Assembly (NCBI RefSeq): GCF_018320785.1
Contig: NC_054869.1
Coordinates: 29,614,289 to 29,678,288 of the forward strand
Source of the DNA: Cheilinus undulatus
Taxonomy: Eukaryota > Chordata > Actinopteri > Labriformes > Labridae
Direction: 5' to 3'
Length of the DNA: 64,000 nucleotides
Below, piece by piece: positions 36,601 to 47,910 of the stretch. Position 1 is the stretch's first letter. Each line of letters begins with the position of its first letter. The position numbers were made by a program, and so were the translations under genes. Below the pieces are notes generated by a model, which had not been told where the DNA came from, searched no databases, and saw nothing but the letters and a program-made list of their open reading frames with translations.

Positions 36601-39600
36601 GCAGGTTTGACGTAGTCTCCTATAGTGCATCTCATGATTGTTTCAGGCTTTTTTTTGCGTCACCTGATTTCCCTTTAAATCTTAATTAAGAAACTGAATG
36701 AACAAGACTCAGGAGAATCCGTCTTCTTAAGTACCTCATGGTTCTTAAGAGCTTCCTCTTCTACTATTATTGATACAGCTCTGACGTCAACTCAGCTGAT
36801 TATTCAGTTCTTTAAAATGCACATGATTGATCTGTCACTATTTTTCAAAGAAAAATAAAGAATACTGCACATTCAAAGGTTTAAAACACTAAAGCCTGAC
36901 TGATATATTGTTAGTCAGATACTGGGCCAATATAAACCCAATTTGTAAAAACTTTTCACCTGGGCTGTTTATTTAAAAACATGTCTCTTAAGAACAATTT
37001 GCTGAGTTAAATTTATGCAAATAACTTCACAAGCCTCATAGATAAGGTAACATTTAAAAACCAGGGCAAGAAACTTTAGGGTCACCTTTGCTGCTACTGC
37101 TGAGGTAATTTCACCCCTAAAACTGTTGATGTATTAGTCACAAAAATCCCACCTTGGTCAGGTTCTACTAAACATGATACCAACACGTCTAGAGCATGCA
37201 GTTTTTCGGATATTCCTGTTTCCTTCGAGGAAAGATTTGCTCCTTTTCTGTTTTATGTATTTATTTTAAAATAGGTATTTTTGGTTTGCCTTATAGTTTA
37301 AACAAGATTTGAATGAAAATCCTAAAGACATAATAATGTGAGGAGTATTTTTTTGTATGTTGTAAAGACTCAATTTAAAGAGATAAGTCAGGGGAAATTT
37401 ATAGTGGCAAAAAAAAGTCCTTGTGACCTGCAGTCCTAACCATTTGAACCATTTTGTTTAAATGAGTTAAGAAACAAGGCAGTGACTCACCACAAGGGAT
37501 GTGAAAATATCAGAAAACTAAACTTATGACCTATAGTCCTAAACCATTTGAACCACTCTGTTTAATAACTGAAGAACTAAGGTTGTGACTCACCATTAGG
37601 GATGTCAGAATATCAGAAAGCTAAACTTAGAAAATATTGATTTGCCATGGCAACAGAAATCAAAGTAATGGGTACCAAGTAATTGGCAATTTCTTGTATT
37701 TTAATCACTGAAAATTGCAGATGAACCCTTGCCCTTGAGCCTCGCCCTCTTTGTATCGTTTCCAGATATTTTTGGTTAAAATTGGAAAATGTGCAGTTAT
37801 TTTAAACATTGGTGATTTTGATACTGTGGCTCATTATTGATTGAATAATTTTGAAACAAACTAGTGTAAAAAGTGTGCGGATCTTACTCTTACTTTCTCA
37901 TATTACATTTTTTAGCGCCATTGTTTGAATCTTGTCATAACTGTTTACTTCATGTGGAGCTATTGATTTGGCACATCTTTTTGTAAAGCAAAAAAGGAAA
38001 AAATCATTCAACAAAACCTTAGGTAACAATTCTATAACGACGCACATGTTTGAAGGTCGGATATGGTAACCCAAACAGGAAGTGGCTACCACACCCTTAG
38101 TTATATTTTCTCAACAACAAGTCAAAGCAGAAGACAATGTATAGCCTCTCTGAAGTGCACCTCATTGCGCTCAGGGGACAGTGAGGGTTTTCAGGAACTC
38201 AGCATGAAACAGACATAAGAAGAAGAAGAAGGCCATTTTTCCCCTCCTGGTTTTAAAAATACACACCAAATAATGGAAAGAGCTTGTTTATGTCCTTAGC
38301 CCACACACTAAAAACACCATAGGAGAACAAACCATCTGTTTTCTTGTGCAGCTGAATGGTCTAGTTAAAGGTTAGTGTTACCCGTTTTCAGACATGTGGC
38401 AGCCAGGCTTACCTCACTCATAGCTACTTAGCACTGACTTCAGTTCTAAGGCTTGTTTTTTCTCCTGTATTCCAACTGCTGGTCCTGCAGAAGTGCTAAA
38501 TGGTATTACAACACATTTCTGGTTTGTGTGGGCTGAGAAGTAGCCGACAGTCCGGTTCTTGTCTAGGCTTGCTAAGGTCAGAGACATGCTACAGAAGATT
38601 TTCTGCCTGTCCAGGTGTTTTCTTTAGTTATGGAGGCCTTTACTCTTCGACTCCCTCAGGATTTCAGGGGAGTCTTGGCTCTGCACCAGCTCTTTGCTGA
38701 AAAGTGCCATGTGTTCACTCAGATTGCGCTCATTAAGAACTGCAAAGTGCTGTCAATAATGCTTGAATTTGAATCAAACGGTGTAAAATTACAGCCCTTG
38801 AAACTTATTAATAACCTCAGCCCAGGATCCTCTTTAAGGCCTTTTTATTGTATCTGAATTTTTCTATTTCTTTTCTTTCTTTATAGGAAATAACTTTGAC
38901 AGAAAAGAGCCAAGTGTTTGAGGCGTGGAAGAATCCTCCTCCACCTGTTTACATGGAGTATTACTTCTTCAATGTGACCAATCCAGAGGTGTTTTTGGCA
39001 GGTGGGAAGGCAGCTGTTAAACAGATCGGACCATATACTTACAGGTAGGTGGGAAATAAAGAACGAAAACTGTTTGAGTAGAGCTGCAGCTGTGGATGGA
39101 GAAGGAAACTTGTTATCATTGTAGCTGTGTTGGTTAAGTTCTGTCTTAGTTTTGCTAAAACAGCATGAAATCAAAACAAAAAGACATCTGGTTTAACTGG
39201 CTGTTGTCCCTTTTCCACACCAGGGAGTATAGGCCACGGGAAAATGTAACTTTTCTGGAGAACGGCACCAAGATTTATGCTCTGAACCCCAAAACTTTTG
39301 TGTTCGTGCCAGAGAAGTCAGCCGGAGATCCTGAGGTTGACATCATCAGGACAGTGAACATCCCGTTTGTGGTAAGACATGGTGTCTGTTCAGTGTTGAT
39401 GTCTGTTATCATGACCTGCTGCCAACATTTAAGCACATGTCCCTTTTTCAAAGGGAAGTCATGATTGGTATGTGTGCTTTACATCTTCTCTCCCACACAT
39501 TATTATTCCCCAAACAGATTCCAGGCCATTGTCTTCTTTGTATAGTCAAGATACCAAAATGTCACAACAAAACTAACTACAGGCATTTCAGACCAAGACA

Positions 39601-42200
39601 AACAATCCAAGTGAACTTAAATGGAACAATAAAAGACTTTTTGAAACTGGATTTGATTTGTGTGTGTGATGGGAGCCAATCCACCTCTCCCTAACCTTTG
39701 TCTCTCATTGTGTTTCCCTAGGCGGTGATGAATGAGCTGAACTCGTACTCCTTTTTCCTGAGAACACTGGTTTCCATGTACATGAACAGTTTGGGCATTG
39801 AGTTGTTCATGACACGTACTGTCCATGAGGTCCTGTGGGGCTTCAAAGACCCTCTCCTCTCAAAGATCCACTCCATGAAACCAGAAGTGGATGAGCATTT
39901 TGGGCTGATGTGGAAGGTGGGCAAGAAACTTTAAGATATTGTGAAGTTCCTGAAATCTATTTGCATCCTTGAGCTTGACTTTACTTCAGTGCAAAAACCT
40001 CAAGAAAATGTTTGCATGTTGGTTGTCAGGGGTTACTTAACAACAGACAAATGTCAGGCTGTGATGACATCATGTAAGAGAAGTGAGATTGGCCACATGC
40101 TGACTGAAGATGCTCGAACTTCCTGTTGATAGAGCAACGTCTGCAGCTTGGCACTGGTGTTGACAGCATACCTCGTGATCCTGCGTTCAGCATTTTGTGC
40201 TTAAAATGCTTAAAAATAGCATTTGGCCATTACGTTCATAATCAGGAAAGCAGTTACTTGATTTTTGTTTCAGTCAGCAAAAAAATCCAATTGACTTCAT
40301 CATTAAGGCCTGAAAGTGGTAAGTTGGATATGAATCTGACAACACAAGCTTTTATGTTGTCTAATAAAATTCTCTGAAAAAGAGTCATATGAAAAATATT
40401 CTAAGAGGCATGAAACTTACAAGCACAACACAGCATTTTTTACACATTTCCCATGATCTTTAAGTATAAACACTGTCATTGACTGCTGTATCCTTAATGG
40501 TCACCCATCGCAGCCACTCTGTCTCAACCTCGTGTCTCGTCTTGTTTTTTTTTCCACAGAAAAATGGCACCCATGAAGGAGAGTTTGTATTCCACACAGG
40601 CGAGGAGAACTACTTGGATTATGGAAAGATCGACACATGGAACGGCCTGAGGTAAAAACTCTCTGACAGCTTCAACATATGTTTTAGCCTTTGCCCTGCT
40701 TCCTTTACAGAAGAAAAAACACTTGTCAGATTCTACTTTAGCCCTTTTCTGATATACACATTCAACCCCTTACAAAACCTGTATTAGTAAGTCCAAAGGG
40801 GAAAGCCTCTCCCCCTGATTTTAGATAGGACATGGTTGCAGAATCAATGTTTGAACATCCACAAAGACTTTGTACTTTGAATAAAATCAGCATTTAAAGG
40901 TCAAATCCAGAAGTACTCAGATCCTTAACTTACATTTAGGTAACAAAAAATGCTGATATACAATGTTTTTCTGCAAGGATTGCATACTCTTCGCACTTTG
41001 GACTGAATATTTGTTTTATATTGTGAAATGTTGGATAAATGCACCGCTCTAGCATTAAACAGTTAAGTAAGGACAAACATAATCTGCAACTACTGAGTTG
41101 CACAATGATCTTAGTCACCTTTTTAGGACCAATGCCATATATTTACTGATTTCCAGCTTCTGAAATGTGAGGATTTAAAACTCTCCTTGTTGTGCTACAT
41201 GATAATAAACTGAATCTCTATGGGTGTTGAGACTGGCCCCTGTCATCATAAGACTTTTTGAAGGTCTGGCCTTAATGCTAGCTTTGCAAAGTTATCTATG
41301 ATTGTCAGGAGAGGTCCAAACTAGACATTAACTTTATAAAAATTACTTGAAATTTAAAACCTAACAACTCAATATAAATCTTGTCTTTTACAGTGTAAGT
41401 TACAATAGTTCCTCTGAGTTCTAGAAGACTAAAGCTGCAAAATCCTCAAACAAAATGTTCTTAATCAACAGGGAGATGTCATGGTGGTCCTCCAATCAGA
41501 GCAACATGATCAACGGTACGGATGGAGCAGTTTTCCACCCTCTGATAAACAGGAACGAGCTGCTCTACATCTTTGCTGCTGATCTCTGCAGGTATACACG
41601 TGTTACCCCCGTGGTTTTTTATTTGTTTATAGTCAAAGCATCCCAGCAGGGTGGAGACCAGAACTTCTCGTCAGGTTTAAATTAGAAAATTGTCAGCACA
41701 GTCATACCCCGTGTGCTTATAAATCCACTGATAAGAGTCGAGTTTGTTGTAATTACAACTTCTGATAAGACTGTGGTGAAGTTAAACACACATGGGAACG
41801 GAAGGAACGTGACTGTGACAGGATTGGGAGGATTTATGGAGTTAGTATACAGGAAATGATGACAAATACTGATAGTTGTAGTCTTGTGTTAACCTTACAT
41901 ACACAGGTTTTTACGCTCTTTACTTAGACCTCTTCAAACTTAAGTGTTTACCTTTTGATTCCCTAAAGTGCCTATTTTTTCTCCGTAGGTCAATCCATCT
42001 GGCCTACGTGGAAGATGTGGAGGTGAAAGGCATCCAGGCGTACCGCTTCGCCCCTCCCAGTGACGTCCTAATGAGCCCTAAAGACAACCCCACTAACGAG
42101 GGCTTCTGTGTGCCAGCTGGAGACTGTCTCGGCACTGGGGTACTCAAAGTTAGCGTTTGTCGAGAAGGTAAGGGAGCACTGACCCAATTACCAAGCACAG

Positions 42201-42237
<37 letters not shown>

Positions 42238-45200
42238 ACCATACTGGCCCCATGACACAGTCCCCCCCCAACTATCCCAATTTCCCCCCTAAAAACTGTC
42301 CTTTCAGTCAGACACCGCTTCCCCTGTCTGCCATCTGACATTCCCTCTGTTTGAGCATGCCAGATTTTCACTCAATGCATGGTTCAATGATTAACTGTGC
42401 TGACCATGTGAAGGTTATTGGAGTGTTTTATGGTGGTCATTGAGTGGAGTGTGATTGCTCTGATAAGGCTATCTACACTGGGTTTAACACCAGAAGACAG
42501 TGTAGTATCACTCATAGATATGCTACTGTAACCACAGGACTCTGCTGTTTATTGAATGGTCTTACAGTTGTATTAAATCCTTTCATATAATAGAATTTTT
42601 CTGATTTAGTTGCATAATTCACAGCTGTAACAGAAGAAAAAACTTAATAAAACAGCCCGAATCTGTTTTCCATTGCTCTATGAAAGGTTGGTGCTGTTCT
42701 TACTGTGCTTAAACCTGATTGGCTGTTTACATCAGCCCCTCTGACTCATATGAGGCAAACAAGCCCAATTGGCTGACATTTGGTGATGCTTTATTGAGAG
42801 CCAATCAAAACTAAGCCCTGTTGTCATGTGTCAAGTGGTGTCATTCTGAAACCCCCTGACTCAGACTAAGCTCTACCCACAAAGAAAAAATATTCAAATG
42901 TGTTAAAGCTGCAGAAATCTGTGACTTCAGGCTTCCACCATTGAAATACAGGGAAAAGGAGACTTATGCTGCTTGTAAGCCACATTTTCTCATAGTGAGC
43001 GGCAAAAGCAGCAGTATTTTGAAAGATGATTTCGTAGTTTTGAAGTCAGTTTGAATAAATTTGGCTTCTTTTAGGTCTCAAAGTAGTGCTAAAAGGAATA
43101 GTTGAGAGCATTTCCCAGTGAAGTGCTCACAACTTGGCTTCAATTTTTGAAAATCGGACCTTAAAGACTGAAGTTTCTTGCATAAAAATGAATGAGGTAG
43201 ATCTGCTAACAATTCTTAATAGGGCTGGGTAATTAATCGCAAATTAGATTAAATCACAATATAACTTGCTGCAATTTTCAAATCGCAGTGCAATATATTT
43301 TTATCCTGAAATGTGTCAAAATACCAATTTGATACCATTTTTTTACAGCAAAAACTTCATGTTCTACACATTGTGCATACATACAGGTGTCTTTTTTCGA
43401 AATAGTTTACTAAAATCCAGCCTTTCTGTTCCTATGTATGATTTTCTTAAAATGAGAATAGCATTGAAAAAATTATTATCCCTTCAGCATAGTAATCAAT
43501 GTCAAATTTGCTATATGAGCCAAAATCCCAGGTAGATATTTTTTCAAATCTTTCATCCCTAGTTTAATTTATCTAATATTGTATTGGCAATAATACATAA
43601 TGATTTATTGCTTATGTTTGTTGAATAATACATAGGATGAGGAACCTGAAAATAATTGCATTTTAAACCGCAATCGGAATATTGGGGGAAAAAAATCGCA
43701 ATTAGATTATTTTCTCAAATCGTTCAGCCCTAATTTTTAATCTGTTCTGTTGTTCTGCTTTTAAAATGTTTAATTGGCTTACTAGTTAGAATAACATTAC
43801 TCTTTTTGTTAAACTTTCTCAACATAAAAACATCCCTGGTGAAGACTTCAGTTGGTCATTTAAGATAAAAGTCATCTACTGTAAAAATTTTTTTCAATTT
43901 TGTAACAAAGGATGTATAATTTTCCGTGTTTCCTACCATTAATCATATAGATGAAATACAGCATGATGTTATCTATATACGTTATCTCTGTCCACTACAG
44001 ATGAACCCCTTCATATGCTGTTATCCCTCTTAAGTACCACATAGCTCCTCTTATCTTATCTCACGTGTCTTCTTTTTTGTTTCTTCAGCTCTTGTTGTTA
44101 GAGTTACCTCAGGATATGAACCAATACTGACCTGCGTTTGTTTCTTGTCCCCTATCAAGGCGCTCCCATCGTGGTGTCTTTCCCCCACTTTTATCAGGCG
44201 GACCCAAAGTACATTAATGCCGTTGATGGACTCAGCCCTAACAAGGAAGAGCATGAGACGTACCTGGACCTGCAACCGGTACGTCTGGTAAAATTATAAT
44301 CCCAAAAGATTAGAGCTATGTGAAACTGAACTTTATTCAGTGGCTGAGAAGTATTTTCAGTCAAAGTGATAGCTCTTCTTGTTTTTGTTTGCTTTCTTTA
44401 GTGTTTAACTTTTATTATTAAGGCAAGGCAAGTTTATTTGTATAGCACATATCAGTAACAAGGTGACCCAAATACCTCACAGGGTGCTTCACTCTAGACG
44501 AAAGAGCATAATGGCTTTGAGGAGAATTTTTAAACAAATCAATACATTTTAAAACTTTAGCAGTGTATAGTGCGACAGTTTCAATCTTAGCTTTTGCTGT
44601 GCAAAACTTAGTTCCTTTTAAAATAGCTTTAATTTTCATAGATCCAGAATACTCTTACTGTTCTGAGTGCTTTTACGGTATAAAACACACTTTTGATACT
44701 CAGTTTTTCAACTAAAAAGTTGGCTGCAGTTTATACCCTGGGGTGACTTGTATACCAGTATAAAGTGCTGATGTATGTGATTAATTATCACAAGTGTGTG
44801 CGGCTGCCACTGTTATACACTGCATGAGATTTAAAGCAATTGAAAATTCACCCCATTTATTGGATAATAAAACAGCCGCTCTACTATTCATAATGTGCTA
44901 GAAAAATAACGACAAAGACTAATCCAGCAGGGATCGTTCATTTAAAGAAAACAGGAAGTATACCGTACGTGTTACTAATACTGTTACCGAGTTAGTAGTG
45001 ATCTGACTCCTTAGTGAGCCGAGGAGGGCAAAGAGACTTGCAGGCTCCGTCTCAAAACAATCATCCGAGGCTAAGAACTTAACTACCGAATTATAGATGG
45101 ATCAGTTTGCAAACTCTATATGGTTAAAACGGTTAAAGAGCGACAAAATGTGAATCTGAATAAAATGGAATTTGTCATGCAGGAGAATAGTTTACCTTTT

Positions 45201-47910
45201 CCCCCTTGGGAGACCCAAAAAAACGCACTCTGTTTTATAGACCAGGACATCTTGTATTCTGGATTTTACGGTAGTTTACTTATAAAGGTTAATAATAGAA
45301 AATGATTTTTAAAAATGGTAAAAGAGTAAGGCAGGTATCCACTTGCAATGAAAAGTTTCTGTTTGCATTTAAAATGGCATTACTATAAAGATAAATTATA
45401 TGTAATTCTGTTATCTTTATATTGTAAGGTTTTCCTTAAAGACAGGTATATGTGAGGGGGTTATATTTTAAAGCAAAATTAATCAAGGGTGCTTATTAAT
45501 TAAATCATCCATCTCCACGGTACCATTAAGGAGGAGAGTTTTACTTTACATACTGTGAGCATCCCAGGAAAGAGCTACAGTCCAATTCATCAAAATCTCT
45601 CTGGGGTTTTGTTTTCAGACTACTGGAGTTCCCATCCGTGCCTGCAAAAGAGCTCAGCTCAATATCATCCTGAAGAGAGTCCAAGGCTTCCCGTAAGTCA
45701 AACTTTGTTGAACGCTGACCCAATTTCTCTGTTATCACGCTGTCCCAATTTCAGGCACATGTTGAGTCAGATGTCCTCTCTGACCCTCCCTCTCTCTCTC
45801 TGTATTTCAGCAAAACCAAGTACATCAATGAGACCATTTTCCCCATCATGTTTGTCAATGAGGTGAGGATCCCATCTGGCACAACCTGAGCCAAACTGGA
45901 TCTCATGGCCATAAATGAAGCACAGATCAATAATCACCTCTCTCTCCTTCTGGCCTCCACAGACGGCAACCATTGATGATGAATCAGCATCTCAGATGAG
46001 GACGCTTCTCCTCATCGTCACTCTTGTGTCAAATTTCCCGCTGCTTATCGTGGGCATGGGGATCATCCTGCTGCTGGTGCTTGTCATCTTGTTCTGCCGA
46101 AACCGCCAGAAGAAGGTAGGAGCTTCCCTCTGCAGTGTGGATTTAGCAGTAGTATTAATCAACCCAGTAAACCCAGTTTGAAGTGTGTGCCACCCACTGA
46201 CCCAAGCTTCACAGAGTAAACCAGAGCTAGACTGATAACACGTAGATGGTAGTAATGAGTCATAGTAAATACTGCAGGGTTTTTGTGCATAATTAACATT
46301 TTTCCTGAGCTGCTGCTGGTTAACTAACACAACTACATGCACGCTAACTAACATATTGCATGCTTCCTGCACAGCAAGGCTAGCATGAAAAGTTTCTATC
46401 AATCTGGATCAAATGTTGTCTGTGTTTTTCAGTTTGTGAATGTTTTCTAACAGTCGGCACATCTTTGATGAGTCGATGGAAGCATTTTTAGTTCCCTTTT
46501 GTTAAGAGTAGCTCTGAGCTGAGTAGCAAAGTGCATTGAACTAGAATAGTCCTGAGACTGATGTTCAACATTTGTGGCCTCTTATCTCGAGTGATGTTGG
46601 ATTCTTGACCTCAGATCCTGCAATACTGAAGAGCCTCAGATTATTTAGTTCAGATTATCCACTCTATGAAGAGTTGTCCCCAACATCTCAAAGGAATAGT
46701 TCAATACTTTGGGAAATACCTGCCTTTTTTGCAACGAATTTAATGAGTGATGAATTTGATAGGCATTGCATGCTAAATGTGTTCTGGGACAGTTAGCTTA
46801 GCTGAAAGATCAGAGGTAAAGACATGCAAGGCTAGAAAATACTTGCGTAAAAATTTGTGGTTTAGTTTTTGGTCTGAAGTTAATGAACGTTAGGTATAAG
46901 AGTGCTTAAAAGGCGTAAGAATTTGGATTGAATTACCTTTGAATATGCACTAGCTTTTCAATCTTTTTCTATGCTAAGCTAAGTTAAGCTAACCAACCTT
47001 TGACTATAGTTTCCCTTTTTTGTAAAGACATGAGGCTGGTGTAGACTTCATAAAAGTTTACAAATTAATCTAAGGTACTGAATAAAATTATCTGTGACAA
47101 AGAGAAACCATAGTTTATAATCAAGAGTTGCTCCCATGGCTAAATAAATATGATTATTTGCACACAAGCCCCATTTCCAGTGCTCAAATTTGGGTGGACT
47201 AGATCTGATCTCCCCATTAAACTCTGCAAGAAAGTGATCAAGTGTATTTCCCAAACTTTGTAAACTTGCCTTTAATACACACATGTATTAAAGTTATCTT
47301 AGCATTAGAAAATGTTGTCATCATGCTTAATTGCAATGTGAAATGTTGTTGTATTAACATGTTCTAATTTTAATTTTCTGTAACCCCCCTTTTTTCCTTT
47401 TCTGTTTTAGAGCGAAGTAAAACGTATTGATTTTACTGAAGCTTTTCATTCTTTTACTGTAAGTCTTAATTTTTGCTTTGTTTGCTATTCTCCTTTTTAA
47501 TTTGTTATCCATCATCTCTGGTTATTATTTGCCATTTTAATGATCTTTTTGGGACATCATATTCCCTTTTAAGTTCTCACCTCACTGTGTTTATTTAAAA
47601 TATTAAGCTATATTTTCTGTGGTGGTTGTTTTGTTGTTAACTGATGAATTATGTAGATTGCTGTGGTTTACTTTGAACATTTCAGTCAAAACATTTACTC
47701 CATTTGATCATATTCAGACTGTTTGGATGTTTCACAACTGCATTAGGCTGCACTAACGTTTTTGATTCTCTCACCCAGACGGTGAAAGACGACACGGCCT
47801 ACACTCAGGTCAGCGACAAACCGGACGAGCCGTCAGAAACGCCCGCCAGCCAGCCGATGAGGAACGGCTCGTACATCGCCATGTCTCCAGTGGAGGCCCA
47901 GAAGTGTTGA
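33675..47910 (+). CDS. scarb2: Scavenger receptor class B member 2 (LIMP-2), complete coding model
   Basis: CD36-family type III membrane protein. In mammals it sits in lysosomes and carries beta-glucocerebrosidase there. Exons, all phase-matched: 33675-33797, 38887-39044, 39224-39371, 39722-39916, 40560-40651, 41472-41591, 41989-42167, 44160-44278, 45619-45692, 45811-45862, 45963-46115, 47411-47458 and 47779-47910 (TGA): 530 residues, or 514 without the 48-nt exon, against 478 in human. The N-terminal membrane anchor is ATGIVCAHLLIVGIALVVAQ. Luminal landmarks are the Pro-rich PPPPVYMEYYFFNVTNP, GPYTYR, INGTDG..FHPLI, the paired cysteines in GFCVPAGDCLGTGV, and SFPHFYQADPKYI. There are several N-glycosylation sites (NVT, NGT, NQS, NET). 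The second membrane segment is in exon 11 (LLLIVTLVSNF...LLLVLVILFC), followed by a basic stop (RNRQKK). The start ATG is the first in the only exon carrying the anchor. The roughly 65-residue tail lacks the mammalian DERAPLI signal. Fish have several scarb2 paralogues; which one this is cannot be settled here. Confidence 0.95.
33798..38886 (+). other. scarb2: scarb2 intron 1 (5.1 kb)
   Basis: Begins GTGAGC and ends TTTATAG. Contains a 103-bp tandem duplication (37425-37629) and no other recognised gene. First introns of this size often hold enhancers, but nothing specific can be shown. Confidence 0.7.
37425..37629. repeat. Diverged tandem duplication, 103-bp unit
   Basis: Two copies starting at 37425 (GACCTGCAGTCCTAACCATT) and 37528 (GACCTATAGTCCTAAACCAT), each ending in CTAAACTTA, with about 15% differences. 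Confidence 0.75.
42205..42236. repeat. (CT)n microsatellite in scarb2 intron 7
   Basis: About 16 CT units starting only 38 bp after the exon 7 donor. Produces spurious Arg-Glu and Leu-Ser open frames on both strands. Confidence 0.9.
43220..43732 (+). mobile_element. hAT-type MITE in scarb2 intron 7 (copy 2)
   Basis: Ends TAGGGCTG and CAGCCCTA, flanked by ATTCTTAA (43212-43219) and ATTTTTAA (43733-43740), an 8-bp duplication with one mismatch. Inverted relative to the copy at 2940-3465. No transposase. Confidence 0.75.
44420..44490. repeat. Dispersed fish repeat fragment in scarb2 intron 8
   Basis: GGCAAGGCAAGTTTATTTGT followed by ATAGCACATATCAGTAACAA is a familiar fish repeat core. Only a fragment. 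Confidence 0.5.
47411..47458 (+). CDS. scarb2: scarb2 48-nt phase-0 exon in cytoplasmic tail, possibly alternative
   Basis: Bounded by a strong pyrimidine tract and TGTTTTAG acceptor and a consensus donor (ACT|GTAAGT). It encodes SEVKRIDFTEAFHSFT. Both flanking junctions are phase 0, so including or skipping it keeps the frame. It sits between the membrane-segment exon and the terminal exon. Confidence 0.65.

Noticed and set aside
42004..42371. Arg-Glu-rich and Leu-Ser-rich open frames across scarb2 exon 7 and intron 7
   Set aside because: They arise from the (CT)n tract and the antisense of a real exon.
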